Positions 1-5,684 of a stretch of 64,000 nt of DNA are shown here, in pieces. The stretch covers positions 1 to 64,000 of the forward strand of contig CABQKC010000004.1 in assembly GCA_902464635.1 (NCBI GenBank). The letters are read 5' to 3'. Every line of letters starts with the position of its first letter. Within the stretch, counting starts at the first letter, position 1. The notes under the pieces are model-generated. The model was not told where the DNA came from. It saw only the letters and a list, made by a program, of their open reading frames with translations, and searched no databases. This DNA comes from an uncultured Caryophanales bacterium (GTDB lineage Bacteria; Bacillota_I; Bacilli_A; RFN20; CAG-826). The translations under genes were made by a program, and so were the position numbers.

Positions 1-45
1 AACAAGACCCTCGAACGTGGACGTGTTTGTTGGTATAATGTCCAT
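1..45 (-). CDS. N-terminal end of an unidentified divergent gene
   Basis: Fifteen codons (MDIIPTNTSTFEGLV) are open to the left edge. The start is supported by a strong AAAGGAGG site at 53-60, seven bases before the ATG, and by a minus-strand TATAAT at 79-84. The fragment is too short to identify. A perfect 9-bp inverted repeat (TGGAAGTTC at 45-53, GAACTTCCA at 88-96) brackets the -10 box and may be an operator. Confidence 0.6.
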   Translation of the reverse strand, partial: MDIIPTNTSTFEGLV

Positions 46-145
46 GGAAGTTCCTCCTTTGTGTTGTGGTCAAAAAACATTATAGATGAACTTCCATTTT
101 TTTGTTACCTACATTCATGAAACGCAATCGAATGTTTTTCATTGA

Positions 146-174
146 TTGAAAATCAATCCCTTCTTCTATATAAT
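146..174 (+). promoter_or_regulatory. Promoter of the rpsF operon
   Basis: TTGAAA (146-151) and TATAAT (169-174) are separated by exactly 17 bases, an almost consensus housekeeping promoter. It drives rpsF-ssb-rpsR through a leader of about 95 nt. Confidence 0.85.
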
Positions 175-180
175 ACTAAA

Positions 181-274
181 GCCTTGTTTGAAGGAAACTT
201 GGCGCACATACTTCTATGGTCACATAGACCCAACTAAGGTGACCCGAAGACCGAAATTAGGAGGTGCTTAATCA
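181..274 (+). promoter_or_regulatory. Structured rpsF leader, possible S6:S18 autoregulatory site
   Basis: The leader can form the stem GGTCAC (218-223)/GTGACC (239-244), followed directly by CCGAAGACCG. A competing hairpin, CTATG/CATAG, uses the same bases. Leaders of rpsF in many bacteria carry a site with a conserved CCG that binds the S6:S18 complex and represses the operon. The stem and the two CCG triplets are seen; the assignment to that class is inference. The AGGAGG site lies 11 bases before the rpsF ATG. Confidence 0.4.
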
Positions 275-562
275 ATGGAAAAGTATGAAATCATGTACAT
301 CCTTTCTGCAAATCTAGACGATGCTGCTAGAAAGGCTGAAATCGAAAAGCTCCATGGCATCCTAGCTGCTAGCAAAGCTAATGTTACCGATGTCAAAGAA
401 TGGGGACTTCGTGATTTTGCCTATCCGATCAAAAAGCAAACCAAAGGTTATTATGTAGTAATTAAAGTTGCTGCTAATTCCGAAGGCTTAAAGGAATTTG
501 ATCGTTTGGCAAGACTTGATAATCAAGTCATCCGTTTCCTTATCACAATCGATAAGGAATAA
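275..562 (+). CDS. rpsF: 30S ribosomal protein bS6
   Basis: At 95 residues the product has the full bS6 length. It opens MEKYEIMYIL and carries the family's central region (DVKEWGLRDFAYPIKK) and end (LARLDNQVIRFLI). bS6 binds 16S rRNA next to bS18 in the small-subunit platform. It is the first gene of rpsF-ssb-rpsR, a very conserved order that places ssb between the two partner ribosomal proteins. The start follows AGGAGG in a leader that may be the site of S6:S18 feedback. Nothing looks unusual. Confidence 0.97.
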   Translation: MEKYEIMYILSANLDDAARKAEIEKLHGILAASKANVTDVKEWGLRDFAYPIKKQTKGYYVVIKVAANSEGLKEFDRLARLDNQVIRFLITIDKE

Positions 563-586
563 CCAAATCGCTTAGGAGGACTTTAA

Positions 587-1042
587 ATGGTTAACAATGT
601 CGTATTAGTTGGTCGCTTGACTCGTGACCCTGAACTTCGCAGAACTACTTCTGGACTTAGCGTGGCTTCCTTCACCATTGCTGTTGATGATTCTAGAAAA
701 GGACCTAACGGAGAAAAAGTTACAGTCTTTATGCCTGTTTCTATCTTTGGAAAGAGCGCTGACACTGTCGTAAAATTCACTAGAAAAGGTAATTTAGTTG
801 GAGTTATCGGAAGATTAACACAACGTAAATACACTAGACGCAGTGACAATGTAGAAGTTACTTCAACTGAAGTTATTGCTACAAATATTGAATTCATGGA
901 ACCAAAATCTAGCAATGCTGCTAATGATTCTGGCTACTATTCGGACCCTAATACCGATTCGTCTCCAGCCTCTATAGCTCAACCACAAGAAAGCAAAGAC
1001 ACAGATTCCATCGATATCATCGATGACGATCTCCCGTTTTAA
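587..1042 (+). CDS. ssb: Single-stranded DNA-binding protein
   Basis: This is a 151-residue SSB. Residues 1-105 form the OB fold (MVNNVVLVGRLTRDPELR, then GKSADTVVKF, then TSTEVIATNIEFM). A Ser/Asn/Asp-rich linker leads to an acidic tip ending DDDLPF, the peptide that docks replication and repair proteins. It coats single-stranded DNA as a tetramer during replication, recombination and repair. It lies 24 bases after rpsF with its own AGGAGG site and 19 bases before rpsR, so it is co-transcribed with them. Confidence 0.97.
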   Translation: MVNNVVLVGRLTRDPELRRTTSGLSVASFTIAVDDSRKGPNGEKVTVFMPVSIFGKSADTVVKFTRKGNLVGVIGRLTQRKYTRRSDNVEVTSTEVIATNIEFMEPKSSNAANDSGYYSDPNTDSSPASIAQPQESKDTDSIDIIDDDLPF

Positions 1043-1061
1043 TTTCTAGAAAGGATTAATT

Positions 1062-1286
1062 ATGGCTTTTAAGAAAATTCGCTCCCGCCGTAAGGTTTGC
1101 TATTTCAAAAAGAATAAGATTGACCATATCGACTACAAGAATGTCGAATTGCTTCAAAGATTTATCTCTGCTGATGGCAAAATCACCCCACGTGCTATAA
1201 CTGGAACCAGTGCTAAATATCAACGTCAATTAGCCGTTGCTATTAAGAACGCTCGTTTCATGGGATTATTACCAGAAGTTAAGTAA
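1062..1286 (+). CDS. rpsR: 30S ribosomal protein bS18
   Basis: The 74-residue product shows the bS18 signatures: a basic N-terminus, then VCYFKKNKIDHIDYKNVELL, ITPRAITGTSAKYQRQL, and the C-terminal ARFMGLLP. bS18 binds 16S rRNA as a heterodimer with bS6, encoded two genes upstream. A single Cys in the N-terminal part is retained, where some paralogues have a zinc-binding set. It is the last gene of the operon; a terminator follows about 95 bases downstream. Confidence 0.97.
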   Translation: MAFKKIRSRRKVCYFKKNKIDHIDYKNVELLQRFISADGKITPRAITGTSAKYQRQLAVAIKNARFMGLLPEVK

Positions 1287-1381
1287 TCTGGTAAAAGCTG
1301 TGTCAGGACGAGAGTGATTCTCCTCGTTCATACGAAGACCGTTCTCCCCAAAACCAAAACACGAAGCAGCAAATCCACAAG

Positions 1382-1405
1382 ACCGTCCCGCGTGGGCGGT
1401 TTTTT
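1382..1405 (+). terminator. Rho-independent terminator of rpsF-ssb-rpsR
   Basis: ACCGTCC pairs with GGGCGGT (seven pairs including one G-U) across a five-base loop, followed by a T run. Confidence 0.8.
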
Positions 1406-1878
1406 CGTCGTCGGCCGTCCCTTGCTCTGAAACTGTCTAAAACCATTGACGTCGAAGCGTTTTATATACTTGCATATAACTCGTTCTGGCTAGCCCAGGT
1501 CGTCCCACGTCGCGCGGCATCGATTCGAGTGAGCGAAATTGGCTGCTGTCGAAATCGTATCCCAAGGGTCGAATATGGGCTTCTTAGAGAGGTTAAGTCG
1601 GCTTCCCCTGACCGCAAAGCGCAATAGCCCTTGGAAACATGCTCTTTTTTAGACAACTGACTTTACTATAAGAATTCACGGTTTGACTTCAGCTCATCTG
1701 CGATTAATATCGGTGTTCCGACGACGAGCAAAGAAGGAATCATTTATTGAGGTCTCTGGTATTGTATGCGTATTTTGAACCCAAAAACTTTTCGCTGTTA
1801 TTGGGGTATTTTTGAGGACCCTCTGTATCTGCCAAATCCCGGCAATCCTTGCACATGCATCGCATTTTAACGATTTTG
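1406..1878. other. 470-base stretch without a supported gene
   Basis: Open frames of 60-75 codons occur on the minus strand (1462-1656 and 1694-1918), but neither has a convincing ribosome site or a recognisable family. The first part is richer in GC than the neighbourhood (many CG and TCG steps), which suggests decayed foreign DNA between the ribosomal operon and the hipBA island. I see no RNA gene or transposon end in it. Confidence 0.5.
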
Positions 1879-1942
1879 TATAACTATCAAGAAGTTGACA
1901 GATAAACAAATATAACATATTATAACTATCAAGAAGTTGACA
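1879..1942. repeat. Two 22-base direct repeats, probable HipB operator
   Basis: TATAACTATCAAGAAGTTGA plus CA occurs twice without mismatch, at 1879-1900 and 1921-1942, 42 bases (about four helical turns) apart. The last six bases of the second copy are the -35 box of the hipB promoter. Tandem operators overlapping the promoter are typical of HipB autoregulation. The repeat is seen; HipB as the binder is inference. Confidence 0.75.
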
Positions 1943-1965
1943 CTTATAAATTTGAATTTTATACT
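1937..1965 (+). promoter_or_regulatory. hipBA promoter, probably giving a leaderless mRNA
   Basis: TTGACA (1937-1942), a 17-base spacer and TATACT (1960-1965) are followed after only six bases by the hipB ATG. Transcription should start at or next to the A of that ATG. No Shine-Dalgarno sequence fits in between. Confidence 0.8.
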
Positions 1966-1971
1966 AAATTT

Positions 1972-2307
1972 ATGAGCATCACAAATTTTTCTTCTTTACC
2001 ATCGACCAAACTAGAATTGGCAAATCGATTCAAAGCCTATCGTTTGTCTTTTAACTATTCACGTTCGTATATTGCTCAAAAAAGTGGAGTTTCGGTCGGT
2101 ACGATTCGTTCCTTTGAACAAACAGGAACGATTTCGTTAGATAATCTAATTAAAATTCTAAGAACCTTGTCTTTGGCAGGGAATTTTGAATTTTTAATCC
2201 CTAATCTCGGGGTCAATTCCGTTGACTTACATCGTCTGGGGCATTCAAAGCAAAGAGCAAGACCAAAAAAGAAAAACAATGAAATTCCGTGGGGAGATGA
2301 AAAATGA
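1972..2307 (+). CDS. hipB: HipB-type XRE antitoxin
   Basis: The 111-residue protein has one XRE helix-turn-helix at residues 15-65 (LANRFKAYRLSFNYSRSYIA, then SGVSVGTIRSFEQTGTISLD) and a basic, disordered tail. It overlaps the downstream HipA gene by four bases, so the two are translationally coupled, as usual for type II hipBA modules. The antitoxin should bind the HipA dimer and the twin 22-base repeats upstream, repressing its own operon. The ATG follows the -10 box by six bases, so the mRNA is probably leaderless. The pairing and the HTH are seen; antitoxin activity is inferred from the family. Confidence 0.85.
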   Translation: MSITNFSSLPSTKLELANRFKAYRLSFNYSRSYIAQKSGVSVGTIRSFEQTGTISLDNLIKILRTLSLAGNFEFLIPNLGVNSVDLHRLGHSKQRARPKKKNNEIPWGDEK

Positions 2308-3593
2308 TAGCAAAAGTGCTTTTATGGGGGACAGTGGTTGGTTATTTATCAAATGACGATGAAAATAACGTTTATTTTTCTTATGATGAATCGTTCGTGA
2401 AGCGCGGAGTGGAAATTTCACCCATCATGATGCCTCTCCGAACCGCGGCCTATTCTTTTCCAAATTTAATTAGCGATACTTTTCGAGGGCTCCCCGGTCT
2501 TTTTGCCGATTCTTTGCCTGACCGATTTGGCCGAAAGGTCATTAACGAGTACCTGATATCCATTGGAAGGGACAAGAATTCCTTGTCTCCCATTGAGGAA
2601 CTTCTTTATATCGGCTGTCGTGGGATGGGGGCTTTGGAATACCAGCCCGTCTTAGACGGAACTTTGAACGAGCCAAATGAAATTCGTGTCCGAGATATTG
2701 CCGATGCAGCAAAGGAAGTGCTTAAAAGACGTTCGAATTCTGCCTTAAAGCCAGAATTAGGTAAATTAAGAGACCTTATTAAAGTAGGAAGCTCCGCCGG
2801 AGGAGCAAAAGCGAAAGCAGTTGTTGCTTATAACGAAAAAACGGGCGTTTATCGGTCGGGTCAAATGGATGTAGGCCCTGGGTTTTCTTATTGGATCATC
2901 AAATTTGATAAAGTCGACCAAGAAAGTCTCAATTCCTTTTACGATTCCTACCAAACGCGCGAAGAATATGCCTATTACTTAATGGCCAAGGCTGCGGGTA
3001 TAAAAATGAATGAATCTCGCCTTCTTAAAGAAGAGGGGAATTATCACTTTATGACGAAGCGATTTGATCGGTACGTCGATTCTAATGGCAAGATGCAAAA
3101 GATTCATATGCAAACCGCATGTGGACTTGGCCATATTGATTATGCTGTGAAACACAATATTTCTTACTCGATAATTTTTAATATCATTGATGATCTTGGT
3201 GCGGATTTTGAAGATAAATATGAATTGTTCCGCCGCATGATTTTTAATGTCGTGACGAGTAATTATGATGACCACGCCAAGAATTTTTCTTTCTTGATGG
3301 ATCGGCAGGGTAAATGGTCTTTGTCTCCTGCCTATGATTTAACGTACAGCATCGATCCTAATAGCAATTACATCAACAACCATCAATGTCTTATTAACGG
3401 TAAATCCGACAATATTACCGCGGAAGATTGCTTTGCTGTAGGGTTTGAGGCAGGCCTAACGAAGCCTAAGATGCAACGCATCGTTGAAGAGGTGTGCGAA
3501 GCGGCAAAACAATGGGTTTGTTTCGCAGAACAATCCGATATTCCGGAATCAAAATCACGAGAGGATTTTGCAAATTTCCATTTTATATTTTGA
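2304..3593 (+). CDS. hipA: HipA-type serine/threonine kinase toxin
   Basis: The 429-residue product has the HipA_N (couple_hipA) region at about 1-110, with ADSLPDRFGRKVINEYL, and a kinase-like C-terminal domain. Visible kinase features are the Gly-rich loop VGSSAGGAKAKA (about 154-165), the catalytic-loop motif NYDDHAKNFSFL (about 318-329) and SPAYDLTYS (about 339-347). HipA kinases phosphorylate tRNA synthetases or other targets and stop growth; HipB neutralises them. The length is normal, but the last 25 residues do not look like the usual HipA end, so the extreme C-terminus may have been altered. A start four bases inside hipB fixes the ATG. Substrate unknown. Confidence 0.88.
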   Translation: MIAKVLLWGTVVGYLSNDDENNVYFSYDESFVKRGVEISPIMMPLRTAAYSFPNLISDTFRGLPGLFADSLPDRFGRKVINEYLISIGRDKNSLSPIEELLYIGCRGMGALEYQPVLDGTLNEPNEIRVRDIADAAKEVLKRRSNSALKPELGKLRDLIKVGSSAGGAKAKAVVAYNEKTGVYRSGQMDVGPGFSYWIIKFDKVDQESLNSFYDSYQTREEYAYYLMAKAAGIKMNESRLLKEEGNYHFMTKRFDRYVDSNGKMQKIHMQTACGLGHIDYAVKHNISYSIIFNIIDDLGADFEDKYELFRRMIFNVVTSNYDDHAKNFSFLMDRQGKWSLSPAYDLTYSIDPNSNYINNHQCLINGKSDNITAEDCFAVGFEAGLTKPKMQRIVEEVCEAAKQWVCFAEQSDIPESKSREDFANFHFIF

Positions 3594-3772
3594 GGATGCA
3601 AGGGACTACACGGGCGATTTTCGTCAACATTTGAGAGTTTCGAAAGTAATGCCCCCCGTTTTTGCAACAAATAACGAGAGAATCTTTCCCTAAAAGCCAT
3701 TGAAGAAAACTGCTATTACAGTAGCAAACGGAAGAACAAGCATTACTTTTTAAAACTTATTACTAACAACAA

Positions 3773-4012
3773 ATGGAAATCGCAAAACGCCTCGTTGCGA
3801 TTCGAAAGAACAGGAAGATATCCCAAAAATATCTTTACGTTCTTTCTGATGTTCCGTATGCCACGAAAAGGAAATTTGAAAATACGGAGGATATCTCTTT
3901 TGCTTCTTTCATCAAAATTGCAATGATTCATCGACTCTATTAAGACTTAGATCGCTTATTTGAGGTTCGCAAAGAATATACGTCCATCGAGGAAGTCCTG
4001 CGCGATCAATAA
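3773..4012 (+). pseudogene. Decayed second hipB-like XRE gene
   Basis: Reading from the ATG at 3773 gives MEIAKRLVAIRKNRKISQKY, then YATKRKFENTEDISFASFIK, an XRE/HipB-type HTH. An in-frame TAA at 3941-3943 interrupts it after 56 codons. The frame continues past the stop with DLDRLFEVRKEYTSIEEVLR to a second stop at 4010, which is the normal end of such antitoxins. The nonsense codon therefore splits an otherwise complete 79-codon gene. No intact hipA follows. It is probably the relic of a second hipBA module next to the live one. Confidence 0.7.
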
Positions 4013-4234
4013 GGTCAAAGAGTGTAGGGACTATACTGCTCACTACACTATTCTAATTTGGATGGAATATGGACCCCGGCAAACGGTCTGGCTACCGGGC
4101 ACATCATCGACGGGAAGTATGCCGAAAAGCAGGCATCGGAAAAGAAGAGGATGTGTCAGGGCTAAATAAAAAAGTCTTAATTGACATACAATAAGCAAGT
4201 ATTAGTCATTGCTACTTGGGATATTTTTCTAAAA
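4013..4234. other. No supported gene
   Basis: Short open frames only. A fragment ending TATGCCGAAAAGCAGGCATC... can be read to a stop at about 4167 but matches nothing I recognise. The right end (about 4205-4250) resembles the 3' end of the small toxin gene at 4584-4673 and may be its decayed copy. Confidence 0.4.
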
Positions 4235-4292
4235 AAGAAAAAGAGCCCCTATAAACTATGCTCTCTAAGTGTTTGGTGAGTCTCCATTCTTC
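4235..4292 (-). ncRNA. Orphan second copy of the small antitoxin RNA
   Basis: The 39 bases at 4266-4304 match 4700-4738 with only three differences. On the minus strand they carry an extended -10 (TGCTATAAT, box at 4299-4304), a start near 4292 and a terminator AGAGC (complement of 4260-4264)/GCTCT (4242-4246) followed by T-rich sequence. This predicts an RNA of about 58 nt. No intact peptide gene lies beside this copy. Promoter, repeat and terminator are seen; function is inference. Confidence 0.55.
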
Positions 4293-4478
4293 AAGGGTAT
4301 TATAGCAATTGCTGAACGGGATACATAATGTAATCGACTTTCAAACTGAACTATTTTAAATAATCAAACATTCATTTATGCATTGCCGTGTTATCTAGCT
4401 CTTTTTAGCTTCTTCACGTGGTCTCTATTCTAGGAGAAAACTTTAATATATAAGTCGAAAATAAATAGCAAAAACACG

Positions 4479-4507
4479 TTGTAAAAAGAACAACTATTTG
4501 ATATAAT
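4479..4507 (+). promoter_or_regulatory. Promoter of the type I toxin mRNA
   Basis: TTGTAA (4479-4484), a 17-base spacer and TATAAT (4502-4507). Transcription should start near 4514, leaving a 70-nt leader that folds over the ribosome site of the peptide gene. Confidence 0.75.
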
Positions 4508-4546
4508 AATTGTGACAAAGACAAGTCGTTAAAGCTCGGAACGGAG

Positions 4547-4577
4547 ACCTCACTAATCTGAACACAGAAAGTGAGGT
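4547..4577 (+). promoter_or_regulatory. Hairpin sequestering the toxin ribosome-binding site
   Basis: ACCTCACT (4547-4554) is exactly complementary to AGTGAGGT (4570-4577), and the second arm contains the GAGGTG Shine-Dalgarno sequence of the peptide gene. This is a common translation block in type I toxin mRNAs. The antisense RNA also carries CCTCAC and could pair with the same GTGAGG. Confidence 0.7.
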
Positions 4578-4583
4578 GATAAC

Positions 4584-4673
4584 ATGAATGACTTTCTAAA
4601 TGAGGCCTTAAAGCTTCTTAGAATTGCCTTATTATGTCTCCTTTTATCACTGATAGCGCTGCTTTTCAAATAA
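4584..4673 (+). CDS. Small hydrophobic peptide, candidate type I toxin
   Basis: The 29-residue peptide starts MNDFLNEALK and continues as one hydrophobic Leu/Ile-rich helix (LRIALLCLLLSLIALL) ending in Phe-Lys. This is the shape of type I membrane toxins such as TxpA, BsrG or Fst. The GAGGTG site lies seven bases before the ATG and is locked in an 8-bp hairpin. Its own promoter lies upstream at 4479-4507. A convergent small RNA overlaps the 3' untranslated region, the TxpA/RatA layout. No sequence family is recognised; the toxin call rests on architecture and is an inference. Confidence 0.65.
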   Translation: MNDFLNEALKLLRIALLCLLLSLIALLFK

Positions 4674-4726
4674 AAAGAGCCTACATCTACTACTCCTTAT
4701 AAGTGTTTGGTGAGGCTCCGTTCTTC
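4672..4726 (-). ncRNA. Candidate antitoxin RNA, convergent to the toxin mRNA
   Basis: The minus strand carries an extended -10 TGCTATAAT (box at 4733-4738), a predicted start near 4726, and a stem GAGCCT (complement of 4713-4718)/AGGCTC (complement of 4677-4682) followed by TTTTT. This gives an RNA of about 55 nt antisense to the toxin mRNA 3' region, touching the toxin stop codon. It also contains GCCTCACC, which can pair with the toxin's SD arm. A near-identical copy lies at 4235-4292. Confidence 0.6.
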
Positions 4727-4759
4727 AAGGATATTATAGCATGTTTCTTAAGAAAGTGA

Positions 4760-5623
4760 ATGTTTATGTCAAAAGATATCATTGGTCCTAAAATTAAAGA
4801 ATTTAGAAAAAAGAGAAAATTAACTCAAGATGACTTGGCTTCTTCATTAGGTTATTCAGGGAAATCAGTTATTTCTCATATCGAAAAGGGCGATGCTGAT
4901 ATGACCTATGAAAAGATATTGCTTCTTTTAAGGACATATATGGCTGACGCTAATGAATTATTCGATTTAGAAAGTACTGACAAACAAATTGAGGAATGGA
5001 AATTTCAGCAAAGAAAAAGCAGGAGTGTATTAGTCTATATTCATTCCTTTAACGATTGTAGCAAGGCAAAGGAGGAATTTTGCTACTTAGCCAAGGATTA
5101 TGATTTGGTAGATTTGATTTTTGAAAACATTAAACCATGGGAAGCAAAAGACTATATCAGAGAGAATTTTTCAAAGCTTACTGCAAGTTATAAAGAAGTA
5201 GTAGTTGTTGCAATTTCTATTGGGGCGTTTTTCGTATATGAATATCTAGCCGATTTTAATATTAAGCAAGCTTTCTTTGTTTCTCCAATAGTGAGCATGT
5301 TTCAATTAATTCTCGGCATTAAAATGTCTACTGATTCCTATCTAGAATCATTAAAAGAAGAGAAAATACTTTATATAGATAATAAAAACGAGATTCCAGA
5401 TGACTTCTATAAATCTTTAGATCGTGAAGGAAATAAGTGGAAAGCTCCTACTGAGATTCTTTATGGAGAGAAGGATAAAATTGTTTACATAGAAAATATA
5501 GCGGAATTCCTTGCTAATCATCCTAATTCTAGACTAACCATAAAGAAAGAAACCGGCCACAATTTTGTTACGAAAGAAGATAAAGATTTTATCAGGAAAT
5601 GGATTCTTAAATCCTTAGGTTAA
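4760..5623 (+). CDS. XRE helix-turn-helix / alpha-beta hydrolase fusion
   Basis: Residues 7-70 form an XRE HTH (IGPKIKEFRKKRKLTQDDLA, then SGKSVISHIEKGDADMTYEK). Residues about 90-287 look like an alpha/beta hydrolase. They contain the nucleophile-elbow-like AISIGAFF (Ser in I-S-I-G, about 152), YGEKDKIVY (acid, about 235) and ETGHNFV (His, about 268). A DNA-binding domain joined to a hydrolase could be a regulator sensing an ester or lipid, or an enzyme controlling its own gene. The start may be 4760 or the ATG at 4766; both lack a strong SD. It sits directly beside the toxin/antisense RNA pair, whose antisense promoter overlaps its leader. A bidirectional terminator follows. Confidence 0.65.
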   Translation: MFMSKDIIGPKIKEFRKKRKLTQDDLASSLGYSGKSVISHIEKGDADMTYEKILLLLRTYMADANELFDLESTDKQIEEWKFQQRKSRSVLVYIHSFNDCSKAKEEFCYLAKDYDLVDLIFENIKPWEAKDYIRENFSKLTASYKEVVVVAISIGAFFVYEYLADFNIKQAFFVSPIVSMFQLILGIKMSTDSYLESLKEEKILYIDNKNEIPDDFYKSLDREGNKWKAPTEILYGEKDKIVYIENIAEFLANHPNSRLTIKKETGHNFVTKEDKDFIRKWILKSLG

Positions 5624-5633
5624 ATCAATAATA

Positions 5634-5668
5634 AAAGACCACGTCTTCATTGAACGGGCGTGGTCTTT
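5634..5668. terminator. Bidirectional terminator between convergent genes
   Basis: AAAGACCACG (5634-5643) pairs perfectly with CGTGGTCTTT (5659-5668). A-rich and T-rich flanks allow it to serve the plus-strand hydrolase gene and the minus-strand lipoprotein operon. Confidence 0.85.
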
Positions 5669-5684
5669 ACTTAAATATAGAAGA

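Noticed and set aside
1462..1656. Minus-strand open frame of 64 codons
   Set aside because: No ribosome site, no family, Arg/Ser-rich composition typical of a chance frame in GC-richer decayed DNA.
1694..1918. Minus-strand open frame of 74 codons facing hipB
   Set aside because: It would cover the hipB operator repeat at 1879-1900, has no SD, and shows no recognisable domain.
3484..3693. Possible frameshifted continuation of hipA
   Set aside because: The alternative frame does not read like a HipA C-terminus, and the 429-residue hipA is already of family length.
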